Source: Mansonella perstans
Taxonomy: Eukaryota; Nematoda; Chromadorea; Rhabditida; Onchocercidae
Reading direction: 5' to 3'
NCBI GenBank assembly: GCA_037074765.1
Contig: JBAMDO010000289.1
Coordinates: forward strand, 1 to 55,496
DNA length: 55,496 nt
In this document: positions 31,201 through 44,400 of the stretch, one piece after another
How the letters are laid out: each line of letters starts with the position of its first letter
How positions within the stretch are numbered: position 1 is the first letter of the stretch
Translations under genes and position numbers: made by a program
The notes under the pieces: model-generated
What the model was told of the DNA's origin: nothing
The model's database searches: none
What the model saw: only the letters and a program-made list of their open reading frames with translations

Positions 31201-34200
31201 GAAACGTCAAAAATGTATAATCACATTATTATGAATACATTGATTGATATACGTCAAAGATGCAAGGAAACGTCAAAAATGTATTATCATATTATTATGA
31301 ATATATTGATTGATATACGTCAAAGATGCAAGGAAACGTCAAAAATGTATTTTCATATTATTATGAATATATTAATTGATATAGTCAAAGATGCAAGGAA
31401 ACGTCAAAAATGCAAGGAAACTGTTCGAGATATGTATAGCACTTTTGATATACATCTTTTGATATACGCCAAAGATGCTTTTTACTATACGTCAAAAAAG
31501 CGTTTAAACGCGTTCATATACGCCAAAAAAAGCGTTTTTGACTTTTGGTATACGCCAAAAACCGCAAAGAAACTGTTCGAAACATATCAACAAAAAAAAA
31601 TTAAATGAATGTATAGTTTTGACAATGCAAAATTTTTTTTGGAATAATTAAATTTACTTTGTGCATATTATCATCGATGTTATTTTTTGTTTTATTTATT
31701 TCCATCATATCAGAAATTGTATCTAATCCTCGGTTGGTTAAAATTAACACTTGTATGTTTTTTTAGTTTGCTTTACATTTAAATTATTTATGTGATACAA
31801 TTCATCTCACACACGGAATTACTTGCAATAGTTATTTAAAAAAAAAAAAAATGATTTTCTTTTCTAAAATGATAAATTTTATTAAGCAAAAATTAGTATG
31901 GTATATAGTCAGAAAAATTCTCAGAAATATTTCGTTTTATACCAGTGATGAATTTTGTTCAAGAGAAGTAAAATATTTTAGGCTAAAAAAAATATATATT
32001 TATATAAGAAAAAAGAATATTTTTTAGTTAGTAATATTTTAAAAAAATGTACGAAAAATTCTGATCAATTCTTTTTTAAAATTATTATTGTTACATTTTT
32101 TCAACAAAAAAAAATGTAAATTTTAAAAAATTTAAAAATTGATTAATTATTTAATAATTAGTAAATAACAACAAGTAATTCAAATAATTACTTTTAAAAA
32201 AAAATTTTTTTGTTTTCATTTTTTAACAATCATAAAATCTTGCTATGTTTGTAAATATCGAATTTCAATGTTGATTCAATGATATTTACTCATTTGATAT
32301 TGTCTACAATTAACAACACATTTCACACAGATGTCTACCACATCTTTTCTCATACGTCAAACTATATCGCATATACATTCATTTTGTTTACAACATTGCT
32401 AGTTGATTGATAATGTAAATAAATAATTGATTTTGCCCTTTAACCTTTTCTTCTAGCTTGCTTATATAATTATCTGACTAAAATTAGTGATATATATATA
32501 TCTGCATATATGATACATATAATGTAATCGATACAATATGACTAGACAGCTAATTGGCTATTTAATTATCTGACTGAAATCAGTTAATAATCTATATGTA
32601 TGCAATATATACGATATTTCATATTTTAAAATTTTTATAAACTGGATAAAACTTTCAGAAAAATTTAACATGAACAAAATTTTTTGAACAATAATAAATT
32701 TATACTTACTATTTCTTCAATTAAAAAATTATCATTCCTAAAGTTTTTTTCTTTTCCAATGATTTATTTCATTCCCTTACTTCACTCAACAATATATTGA
32801 AACTTATGAAAAAAAAAATCAGACAGACGAGAATTTTTGGTTTGTTTTCCTACTCAATTTTTTATTTTTGTTATTAGAAATTTGACATTTAACAATTTTT
32901 TCTTTTTTTTCTTTGTCACAAAGTGAATACGAAGAAACTAAATAAATTTAATTTGCTTTAACTTGAATTAACCTGGAAGAAATTCAATTTGTTTTAATTA
33001 AACAATAAATAATAGCACAAAAATAAACAAGAAAGGATTTGTTGAAGTGAATTATGAAAATGAAATAAATTACTGCTAATTATGTATCACAAAGAATCAA
33101 TTATCACTTTTTTAATAATTAATTATTATCACAAATTTATTTAGTTTCATTTCAATTTTACAAAAAGATTTTAAAAGCAAGGTGTGATTTGCTGGAAAGT
33201 TACTTTGGAATATAGATCTATATAGAATTTAGTAATATCCATCAAATTTTTTTACCTTTGATATTTCACAATTTTTTATTTTTTTCAACAGATATTTACT
33301 TTTAAAATTCAACAAATATTTGCTTTAGCTCTTTTAGGTTGTATTTACATTTTTAAAATTAATCAAATAATTTTAAATGTGTGTGTTCAAAATATTTTAA
33401 TGTTTATGTTAAAATGAATTAAAATGTTTATTTTTGAAATTGTGTAGCTGAAAGGCTAAATTTTTCAAATTAACAGTTTCTTCTTTCAAACTTGAGCATT
33501 TGAAAATAAATTTCAATTTCAATTCAGAATAAGACATTTCATCAACTGAAAATTTGTCAAATATGTTCACAAAGAGCTTAGCTAGGCAAAAATGGGTGAT
33601 GCAAAAGGACACTTGAAAGCCCTTGCAGAGCTAATTTCAAATGTCCTCATCATCACATAGAGCTTAGTCCATTAATCCTCTCTCGCTCATACATTTAAAA
33701 TGACTCAAAATGTCCAATTTAATTTTACTCAATTTACAACAAAAAAAATTAATTTTAAAATTTTTCAAAAAATGAAATTAGTAATTTAAAAATAATTAAT
33801 AAAACAAAAAGCATATTTTTAAAATTGAAATTTTTTAAAAAAACAATTAATAATAACAAAACAATAATCATCTTTTTTTTTCTTCATTACAAATTAATTG
33901 ACTTAGAAAATTTCATATTAATTAGCCAAGAAAACTATTAAATCCAAAAATCAAATTAATTAAAAAATTAATTTAATAATTCTTAAAACAGATAAATATA
34001 GGATAGATGTTTTACCTTTTGTTGACGATGATCCAAAATAATTGCACCCGCTTTAACTAACAAATCAGTGGTCATATAATCAAATACTGGACATTTAAGC
34101 TCAATCATATCAGCACCGAATTCACGTAATATCCTAATTCGATCCAAATAATGCAAATCTAAAAAAAAAAAAATTATTTCCTATTTAAAAATATTTACTG

Positions 34201-37200
34201 ATTAAAATATTTTATTTATCAAAAAATTATTTAGTAAAACTTCACAAAAAATTTTCCCTACAAAAATATTTTAAAACTGAAAAATTGCTTTCAACTTTTG
34301 AAAGATTTCATTTCTAATAAAAAGTGATAAAATTAAAAAAAAGAATTTTATGACAAAAATATGATGCTTAATTGTAATTCCATTAATCGTCATCTATTCA
34401 TATGAATAAATCTAAATTCCGGAATTTCGGACTGAATATTCCAAGTAGGAAGAAAAGTTTTGAAGTGATCATAGCGACACAAAGACAAAATTCTAATTTA
34501 ACTTTTTTTCTCAAAAACATACCACCAGAATGAGCCAAATGATAGGCAAATTCGACAAGTGTTTGTACAGTATCACAACCGGTACGTTGAATAAATTGTG
34601 CCCATAGCGCATGACCTTCCTCGCATTCATCATCCATAAAACGTTCACGCCATGCGCCACTTAGAATCAATGGATCACTAGATTCCAGAATTGGCTCACA
34701 TTCACGTAAATCAGCTTCAATTAAATTCATTGAACGATTTGTTGTAAACATTGTTGCAGCAATAAGACGTTGTCGTGTTGGTGGACGACGACTTGCTGTT
34801 ATTAATTGTAAATATAAATTTAAATGTGTTGGTAATTCGGATTCAATTGCTGCCAAAAGATCATCAACACCATTTGGATGTTGTTCATTGTTCATTGCGT
34901 CATCACGTGGAAACGTCACTAAGTGATCATCTGATGAACGTGATGTCGACGGTAAGGTTAGCAAATTTGCTTTTAAAGCACGTGAATACTGTGAAACATA
35001 GAACCATGAACCCTAAAAAAATTGCATTCATTCAAAAACTAATTCAACAAAAAAGCGCAATTGTCCCAAATTATTTAAATAAGCGGAATTTTTCCGAATC
35101 ATTTAAAAGCGCAAAGTGCAATTGTTCCAAGTCATTTGAAGGCGCTAATAATCAATATTTAGCGTTAAACTAATTGAAATGAAAATTTTATAATGGAATC
35201 ACTTCAAAAAAAAACACGCACTAACCTGACAACATTCAAAAATGCTATCCGAATCACATTGTGGTAATTTTTCATGGATAAAATCCATTAATTCATTCGG
35301 ATTTTCATCAATGTTTAATGTTAGGAAACGATCAAGCTTTTTCAATTCATTTTCATGCAACGCTCGTGATGTTATCACTAATTTTAACCAACACGGTAAT
35401 GCTTTAATCATCTGAAAGAAGGAAAAAAATTTTGTTCTAGTTATTTTTAAAAATTTTTTTTTAATTTTAGCTAAAACTTAAATTTTCATTTTTTTTTCCA
35501 AAAAATTTTTACTTACTTTTTTTAATTTTTTTTCCTTGTTATAATTTCCTATTTGTGAAAGAAAAAAAATGTTTTCCAATAACAAATAATTTATTTCGGA
35601 AGTGGAAAAAAATGAAACGAATGAAATAAACAGAAAATGAAATGTTTGTCGTAAACTTTTTTTAAAAAAATTTTTTTTTTAAATTCAATGATGCAAAATG
35701 TAAAAATGTAATTAAATGAAAGGAAATTTCTTGCATCAATAATTTGCCCATTTATAAAGTTTTTTTTTCACTGTTGGTGTTACTTGTATAATGCACCAAA
35801 TTATTTGTTGTTACATTGAAATTATACCGCATAAGATAAATATATATATATATATATATTTCATATCATATGATATATTTCACATATTAATTCATTGCTC
35901 ATTCATTGAAACTTTCGTTTCATGAAACAATGCATTGCTCAAGTCAGTCGTCGTTGAAAATTATTTTTGGTATAAAAAAATTTATAATAAAAAAAAGATT
36001 AGAAAATGGAAATTTCTTTCTTTTTTTTGTAAAATTATTTTATTTTGTAAATTCAAAAAATTTCATGAAATACATACTTCAATTGAAACTGCAGTATTGA
36101 CATATATATACACATTCTGATTGAAATACTGACGTTTTATATGTATACATATATACATGTATTACAGTACTGACTATATATATACATATTTAATTGAAAT
36201 TGCAGTGGTGATATATATATATATGATTTCCGTGAAATTACAGTATTATTATATATACATATATAAATATTTTCCAAAATTCAATGTAATTTTTCCGGAA
36301 AGAAAGTTTACGGAAGATTTGGAAAGAAAATTGGAGAACATGTCAAGGTCATTTATACCAGTTTTTTTCTTATATTACAAGATTAATTTCAAATCTCGAA
36401 AGTTGGCCGATTCGAAATTAATTTGAAATCTTAAAAGACGACCATTTCGAGATTCAGTTTTTTTTTGCTTTATATATAATGATTTAAATTATGAAATTAA
36501 ATTAATTTATATTTAAAGTTTATATTTACTCATAATTATTACGATCAAATCATTAATTTTTATAAAATTAAAATTTAAATGAAAAGAATGCACCGTTTTT
36601 CCTGCCCTTTTATGTATACGAGTAATAATTAATTGATGTAAATAAAGTAAAAATCATTTTTATTATTTTTTCTTTCTTTTCCTTTCCCTCGCTCGCTTTT
36701 CTTGAAGAATAAAAAAACTGAAAAATTATGATAAAACAGAGAGAATGAGAGAGAGAGAGAAATTGAAAGGGCGAGAGAGAGAGAGAGAATTAACTTATTG
36801 TTCTCATAAATCCATGTTTAAATATTTGATACAATTTAAATTTCATTCCTCGATACTCCATTATTCCTATCTATTCCGATTTTGATTTTGTTTCATTTGA
36901 ATTCCAAACTTCATTTCTACTACAGTTTAACTTTACTTTTCATTGAAATTCTCCAGTCTATATTCCTACCCGTAAAAATTTTCATTTTATTTTATTTCTA
37001 ATTTCATTTCAGTTTTTGAAACTAAAAATAAATTAATTAAATTTAACAAAGCTAAAGCAACTCTAATTTTGCCGTAAAATTAATAGATGTAACAACAAAT
37101 GTGCATTTTAGCATTGCTTTAATTTTGGTGAATTGAAAATGCTAAAAAGACTAAACATTAAAATTCATTAATTATTGTTTAGCTGAGCAAGGATTTCACA

Positions 37201-38434
37201 TAGCTAATTAATTAGTTAAAACTTTAAAAATGACAGAATAGCTGTGGAAAAAAAAAGATGTAATACATTCATTTTCAAACAATATCATTTATCATTGTCT
37301 TACAACTGTAATCATTAATTCCATTCTCTTACAACCGTACTGTTTAGCTGAAACAATTTTGCAACCATTAATTGATTCTAATTAATCATTGCAAAACTGA
37401 AATGATTTGAAATTTTGAGAAATAATATGGAAAATCTTGAATTTCAAGAAAGATTTGAAATTTTGAGCTCCATTTACTAAACATCCTTAAATTCAAGTTT
37501 TTTTTTCACTTTCAAATTTTTCAAACCAAATTTCAATTTTTTGGATAGAAAAAATTTGCAACGAAATTGTTTTTTTGTTTTTTTAAAAGCTTAATCGTAA
37601 AAATTTTCTTTTTAAAGAAATTTAAATAATTGAATTTGCATACAATTGTAAGTTGTTAGTTGCAAAATTAAAAGAATTTTTCTTTTGTTTTTATTTTTGA
37701 ATCATTCCTGATCCTTTTCAAAATCAGTTCTTCCGGTTTTCCGGTTTAAAATACTTTTGTGCTGTTAGGATATATAGCTGAAAGAGTGGAATGCATCTCT
37801 TTCAGATAGATCACTTCAAAACTATAGTACTATTCAAATCGTTCCTTTTTTTCGCATATAGTTTAGTTTTATATTAATTAATTAACCAAATAAAAATTAA
37901 TCGCTTTTTTAATTAACAAAATAAAATAGGTGATAAAGTTATTCAACTAATCATTCAGTGAAATTGTAAAATAGAAAAATTACACTGGGTCAAAGGTTAT
38001 CGTTTTTCTCATTTTTCTGCAGCAACATGTACTTTTTTGTCATTGGATAATTGTAATTTATTTTGATCGATAGTATGTTTTGTATTACCAGATCATCCGA
38101 TCATATTTTATTTCTGCTTTCTATTTTTAGCTGATTATATTAATCCCGGTATCTTATAATTCTACCTGGCCACATTTACCTCTTATCATATATCATAAAC
38201 AAGATCACATTAGCCATTACTTTGTATTTTTACCTGACCATATTTATTGCTACTTTACATACAATCTGTGTGTTATTGTTATTTGCTATTTAAATGATTT
38301 CGTTTCAAAGAGTTAAATTTTTTAGAGCCATTTGTCGTATAGCACAAATCATCCTCGCTCCTCGTATTTTTGTTTGTGACACAATAAATGTACAAAATGA
38401 TGATAAAATAATAATGGTATTCCTGATAGCAATA

Positions 38435-38482
<48 letters not shown>

Positions 38483-41400
38483 GTAATGATAATAATTGAT
38501 AATAAACAATTAAAATGATAATAAAATAGTTAAAATAATAATTGTTAATAATAAAAATGATCAATAATAATAATAATAATAGTAATAGTAATAATAATAA
38601 TGACAATAGTAATAATAACAGAAATGATGAAAATAAAAATTATAATGATAACAGTAATAACAGTAATAATAATAATAAACAGTAATAATGATAATAATGA
38701 TAACTAATGTGTAATTCTGTTTTATATTTTCTCCGTACTCCAATACGATATAATACTTCACCTTTTAAATATTATTTTTCTTTTTTCCATTAGAATAAAT
38801 TGTATTATAAGCTCTATTTTTTAGGAAGAAGAAATAATATTTATAATACTAAAATGATACTAGAAATAATACTTAAATAAAATAACTGAAGTAATGGAGC
38901 AAAAAAAAAACAGAAAGAAAATCCTTTAAAATTCACACATTTAATTATAATTTTAATATTTTTTTGAAAATTAAAACTTTTAAATTAAGTTATTTTTTAA
39001 TTATTTGATCAATTATTTGTAATTTAAACGTTGGAAATCATTCATTTTGTTTTTTTTTTTCTTTTTAATGAAATCTATTCCAGTTATCTAGTACATACAA
39101 ATGTGATTTCAAACTAAAATGTAATTAGAATGGAAAGGTAAGAGAAATTTATGGCATAGAGAATGTTGATTGATAACAAATTACGATAAGTATCTATCGC
39201 TTATCTCTTTCTTAATGAATGCCAAAATGAAGGTTAATGAATGAAATGGATAAATAAATGCAATATATTTTCTAGCCAATGTCCTCTCATTTCATTTATT
39301 TCCTAATTATCGTCCTTGATGGACAAAAAGAAAATTTTTTTTTTTTTTAAATTCCAGAAGTAACAAATAAAAAAATTATTGGAAAATGTGAAAGAGAAAG
39401 AATAGAAGAAATAAACCTTTATAGATATTAGAAAGAATAGAAAGAAGAATGAAAGAAAAAAGAAATATAAGCCATTTATAGGCTCTTAGAAAAGAAAAAA
39501 AATTATAAAAATTTATTAAAGTGATCAAATTTCTTCAAATTGTAAAAAAATATACAAAAAAAAAAAAAAAAGAATTTAGATATGTTTAATATGCAACATC
39601 AAAATTCAATATTTACATACTTCTGTTTTTGTTTTTTTTTTCTCCCTATTTTTCTCTCTCTCTCTCCTTCTCTTTTCAACTTTTTTTTTCCTTTTTTCTT
39701 TCATTGTGTTAAATTATTGTATGCTAATTAACGTTCAGTTTAATTTTGTGAAGAAATTTTTTTTTTTCATTAGTAATTAACTTTTGATAAACTTGTTTTC
39801 TTTTTTTTTTATTACCTGATTTATAAGCGGAATGATTTCTTTCTGAATTCCATCGACCAGTATGAATGATGGTACATTTGGTACCGGAAGTGATTGAAGT
39901 GGCTTGATCAAATAATGATGCAATGTGGTATTCTATAATAGAAAAAAAAAAGGAAAGATAAAAAGAAAAAGATCCTTTCATTAGAAAAATCAAATAAGAT
40001 TTATATGATTTAATTTATAATAATAAAGTTAATAATAGTTACAATGATAATGATAATAGTAATAATAATAATAATATTAATATTAATAACAATAACTGAT
40101 TTTATTCATAATAATGATGATAGTAATAGTCACAATGATATTAATAATTATAATGATAATAATAAATGATAATTAATAAAGCATTCTTTCATTATTCTTT
40201 TCCTTTTATTCCAACTTTATCGTTTAAAATTTTAATTTTTGTTTTTTTGTTAAAATTGAAATTTAAAAAAATTCAAATATTTTATATTTTAAATTTTTAA
40301 ACAAGAAATCCCTGTTGTTTAATAATAATATTTGGCAAGAACACATCCTGTACGGACGGGCGAGCGGTAAATTGAAGGGGAGTATGAAAGGATAGGCGAA
40401 TTTTTGAAAACAATCAATGAACAAATGATGTTGCATTAAATTTCTCTTCACTTATTTGTCACCAAATTTCCTCCACTTACTTTGATTATATAAATTTTAT
40501 ACACATACAAGTGTGTGTGTGTGTGTGTGTATATATATATCCTGTCTGTCTATCTGTTCATTTGTAAATAATGTGTATCTAACGTTGTCAAAAAAAGAAT
40601 GCTAAATTAACTGGAAATTAAACGAAACGAAATTAAAAATGTTTCCTTATTTTGATTGAAATGCGAAAATTGTGCAATTAAAAATGAAAGAACGAAAATT
40701 TAAAAAAAAAATTTTTTAACTACTCTTTCAATAAATGAAATGCAATTAATTTTAAGCACAGTTAATTTAAGTCATTCATTTTCTATTATAATTATTATTA
40801 TTTGAATCAATTAAAAAATTTGTTAATGCATTTCAAACTAACTTAAGTATGCCAATTTCAATTCCAATTAATGAATAAAAATTTTATCCGTAGTTTATTT
40901 ATATAAGTGTTCATTGTTGTTTGATAATTAATTATTACATAGAGATAAAATTACTGAGAATAAAGGAAACGCGAATAAACATTTTTATTAATTGGAATGA
41001 TGAATTTAAATTCCTTAATTTAATAACGTAATTTGATTGATAAATAAGTTATTATTTAGATAAGTGAAAATGAAATTAAATTTAATATATTTTATCAATA
41101 ATGGAATTAAAATCATAAATGAATAATTAAATTATTTCCAAAATAAAACAAAAAAGAAAAGCATAGCGATAGGACCAATCACATCATCGTACCTGATGTG
41201 TTAAGAATGTAACTGATGCAAATTTTGGTATAACCAAATTCGGAAAACGTTGAACAAGTTGCGAAGCAATATTCCGTAAAATTGTTCCACTTTCCAATGA
41301 TTCCGGATCAATTTTTGTGCAGTAATGTATTGCTGCTAATTGTGGTTCATTTTCGAGCTGGAAATTTAAAAAAAAAAAAATATTTCAAATTTAAACTTTT

Positions 41401-44400
41401 GATTTGTTTATACAACAAATCTAATAATAAAAATATGATTAATTAACGAAATTAGAATATGATTAATTAGTTGATTAATAATTTAATAATACTTATTTCA
41501 GTGTGTGATATTTTTTCTTAGCTTATTAACATGTTTTAATCATAATTTCAAAGGAAGAGCCCAATTTCTCACTACACAATTTTTATCATGATGAAGTTAA
41601 TCGATTAAATTGTTCACAAGTTACCAGTAAATCATCTTATTATTTATAGCGAATTTAATTAAAATAGAATATATCTCTCTATCTCTTTCTCTCTCTCTTT
41701 TCCTCTTTCTCTCTCTCTTAATGCGAATTATTAATGTGGGTAATAGATCTAATGAACAATAGTGAAAAGTCATGCAAATTTTATTTTGGAATTCATTTGG
41801 ATATTTCACATTTAATTTGACAAGCTAAATTAAGTGGGAAATTTTCCAATATTTGTCAAAATGACATTTTCGGAAATATTCCACTTCTATTTGGATATTA
41901 CAGATAATTGAAAAAGCTAGCTACACCATGTGTAGGAAATTTTCAATACTAAACTAAAATGACACACATATTCCGGAGCTATTCTGAAATGGAATGGAAA
42001 AAAAAAAGAGAAATTCAAAGTTACAAAAGATATTACTTCGAGTGATTTTAATTAAAATTACTTAAGTGTTATTTTCATTTCAAGAATTTAATAAATTTTA
42101 CCAAATTATTTAATAGGAAAAAAGAAGAAAAGGTTAAATAATTTAATATGACCTTTTTGTAACCTTTTCATTCGTTTAACTTTTCCTTATTTTTCAACTT
42201 TTTTCAACCCAGATTTTGAGAACATATATTATTAATATTACTCTTAATTACTCATTTTTACTTTGTTTTTTTCTCCTCATTTCATCTTCCCTACCTTTTG
42301 CCTAACTGATTAATTAGCATTAATTAGGTGAAATTCAATTAAGAAGGTAAAATTATTGGTAAAGAAGGTATTTAATTAATAAAAAAACTATTGCAAATAT
42401 ATACTCTCTAACTCGTTAAAATTAATTAAATAATTTAAATTTCAGTCAAAACTAAAATATGTACGTGATTTTCTCATCCAAAAAAAAAAAGTGGAAATTG
42501 TCAATTAGCAAAATCAACCGTAAATGCTTACACTTCAATCCAAAGTCATTAAATATATGGGAAATAAAAAAAGGACAAGAAAGCAAAAGGTTATTAGAAA
42601 AAAGTAATTTGCCTAATGGCCCAAATTGACATTTCTTTTTGTCGACCGATACCATAATGAAAATTTTGAATTTTAAAAACCAACTAAAACTGATTTCATC
42701 GTTTTCATTTCAATAAATAATTAAAATGGGATAATTTGAGATCAATGGAATCATTTATTTAGTTAAATTGAACCATTCAATTTCCCATTTGTATCATTTA
42801 ATCCTTTTCCTTTTTTTTCTTTTTCAATTTTATAAAATTTTTACTTCCTTACTTCCTTACCATCATCATCATTTCCATTATATTTTAGCACTTTTTGTTC
42901 TTTTAAGCAAACTAATAAAATTAATGCATTCCAATTTGATTGATTAACAATGTCAATCTGACTGATATGAATTCAAGCCGATCCGATTCGATTCACTCCA
43001 ATCCGAACTTTAATCCAACAAAGAAAAAATAAAAAATTTTTTTCAATTTTTTATAAAACATATGAATCGATTACTATTGTTATTTTTGCTGTTGTTATTA
43101 TTGTTATTGTTGTTACTGTTCTTGTTTTTTTATTGTTGTATTAATTTGTTAACTTTTTTTTAAATTGTCGAATATTTAAAATTCTATTCAATTTAACTGA
43201 CTTCTTCAAATGAAAAAAAATTTGAATTTTGTATTTTCCTAAAAAAAATTTGAAGACTATTGTGCTATTGTTGTTTGTTATTGCAACTGTTTTTATTAAG
43301 TGATAATAATTGCTTAGTTTTTTTTTTTTTTTTTAAATTATTTAAAATTTGACTAAATTCAATATTTAATAAATTTATTAATTTTTTCAAAAAAAAATTT
43401 TGCTTATACATATAATATCCCTTAGATAAGGCACAAATTCCTTATGCAATTTCAAGAATGAATTTGCCCTGCAAAATTTGATTGATCCATTGAAGTAACA
43501 ACTCAGCGTGACTCTTTGAAGGAGCATTTAAAGGCTGTAAAATATTTTATAATCTTTTATGGCCATTCGATTATAGCACAGCGATTGGGAACAAAATGAG
43601 CAAAAATTTTCGTTAATTTTAAAATTCATTCCAATTTCAAATAATTCTAAAAGAAATGGCCATATAATCATTTAAAAAAATTATTTCTGATTTGCTGTTT
43701 TTGAGTATCTCAACTCCTATATTATCATTTTCAACTCCTCTAACTGTCAAATATTAATGGCCAAGTAATGATTTAAAAAAAATCATTTCTGATTTGTTAT
43801 TTTTGAATATTTCAATGCCTGTATCATCCTCTAACTGTAAAATATTAATGGCCAAGTAATGACTGAAAAAAAAATTCATTTCTGATTTGCTTTTTCGAAT
43901 ATTTCAGTATCATTATTTTTCTTCGCTAATCTATTATTTCAAAAGAAGTAGCAATATATAATAGTGAAGAAAACGATACTCAAAGTGAGTTTATCGTTTA
44001 AATGTGAAACAGAAGAAAGAAAAAGGAGAGAGAGGTAAGAGAAAAATGAAAGTAAAAAGCTAAAGATTAGTAAATAATTATTTGAAATGATTAATTAACT
44101 TTTTTTCCTCTCAACTATTTTATCAATAATTGAAGCCATTAAGTATTAAAAGAGAATGTGTATAAAAGAGAATTATAATTATTTGAAAATGCCATAAACC
44201 TTTTGGTACAATTTAATTAATTTTTTGTCGCAATGATGACTCATTCTTCTATTCTATTATAATTATTATTAAAATTTCTCATTAATATTTAATTTTAAAT
44301 TTAAAGTTTTTTTTCAAAAATTCATTTAACTAACCGATTTAGCAAAAAATGTTTTCCCGCTATATGCTGCACCAACAATCAATAATGGTCGATTATTATT

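Larger units (their letters stand above)
35412..39815 (-). other. ANKRD50-like intron 3 (4.4 kb)
   Basis: No exon-like sequence seen. Holds a degenerate ~60-bp GCAGTATTGACATATATATA-type tandem repeat (about 36077-36265), GA tracts (36737-36788), a copy of the CTTCCGG repeat (37725-37785) and a large ATA/AAT trinucleotide field (38400-38705). Confidence 0.65.

Noticed and set aside
34775..35173. 132-codon plus-strand frame
   Set aside because: Antisense shadow of ANKRD50-like exon 5.
35199..35411. Separate small gene starting at the Met of ANKRD50-like exon 4
   Set aside because: A ctttcag acceptor precedes the Met and the frame is phase-compatible with both neighbouring exons of the NTPase domain.
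38279..38761. Tyr-, Leu- and Ile-rich frames on both strands
   Set aside because: Trinucleotide AAT/ATA repeat; the frames are composed of the repeat alone.
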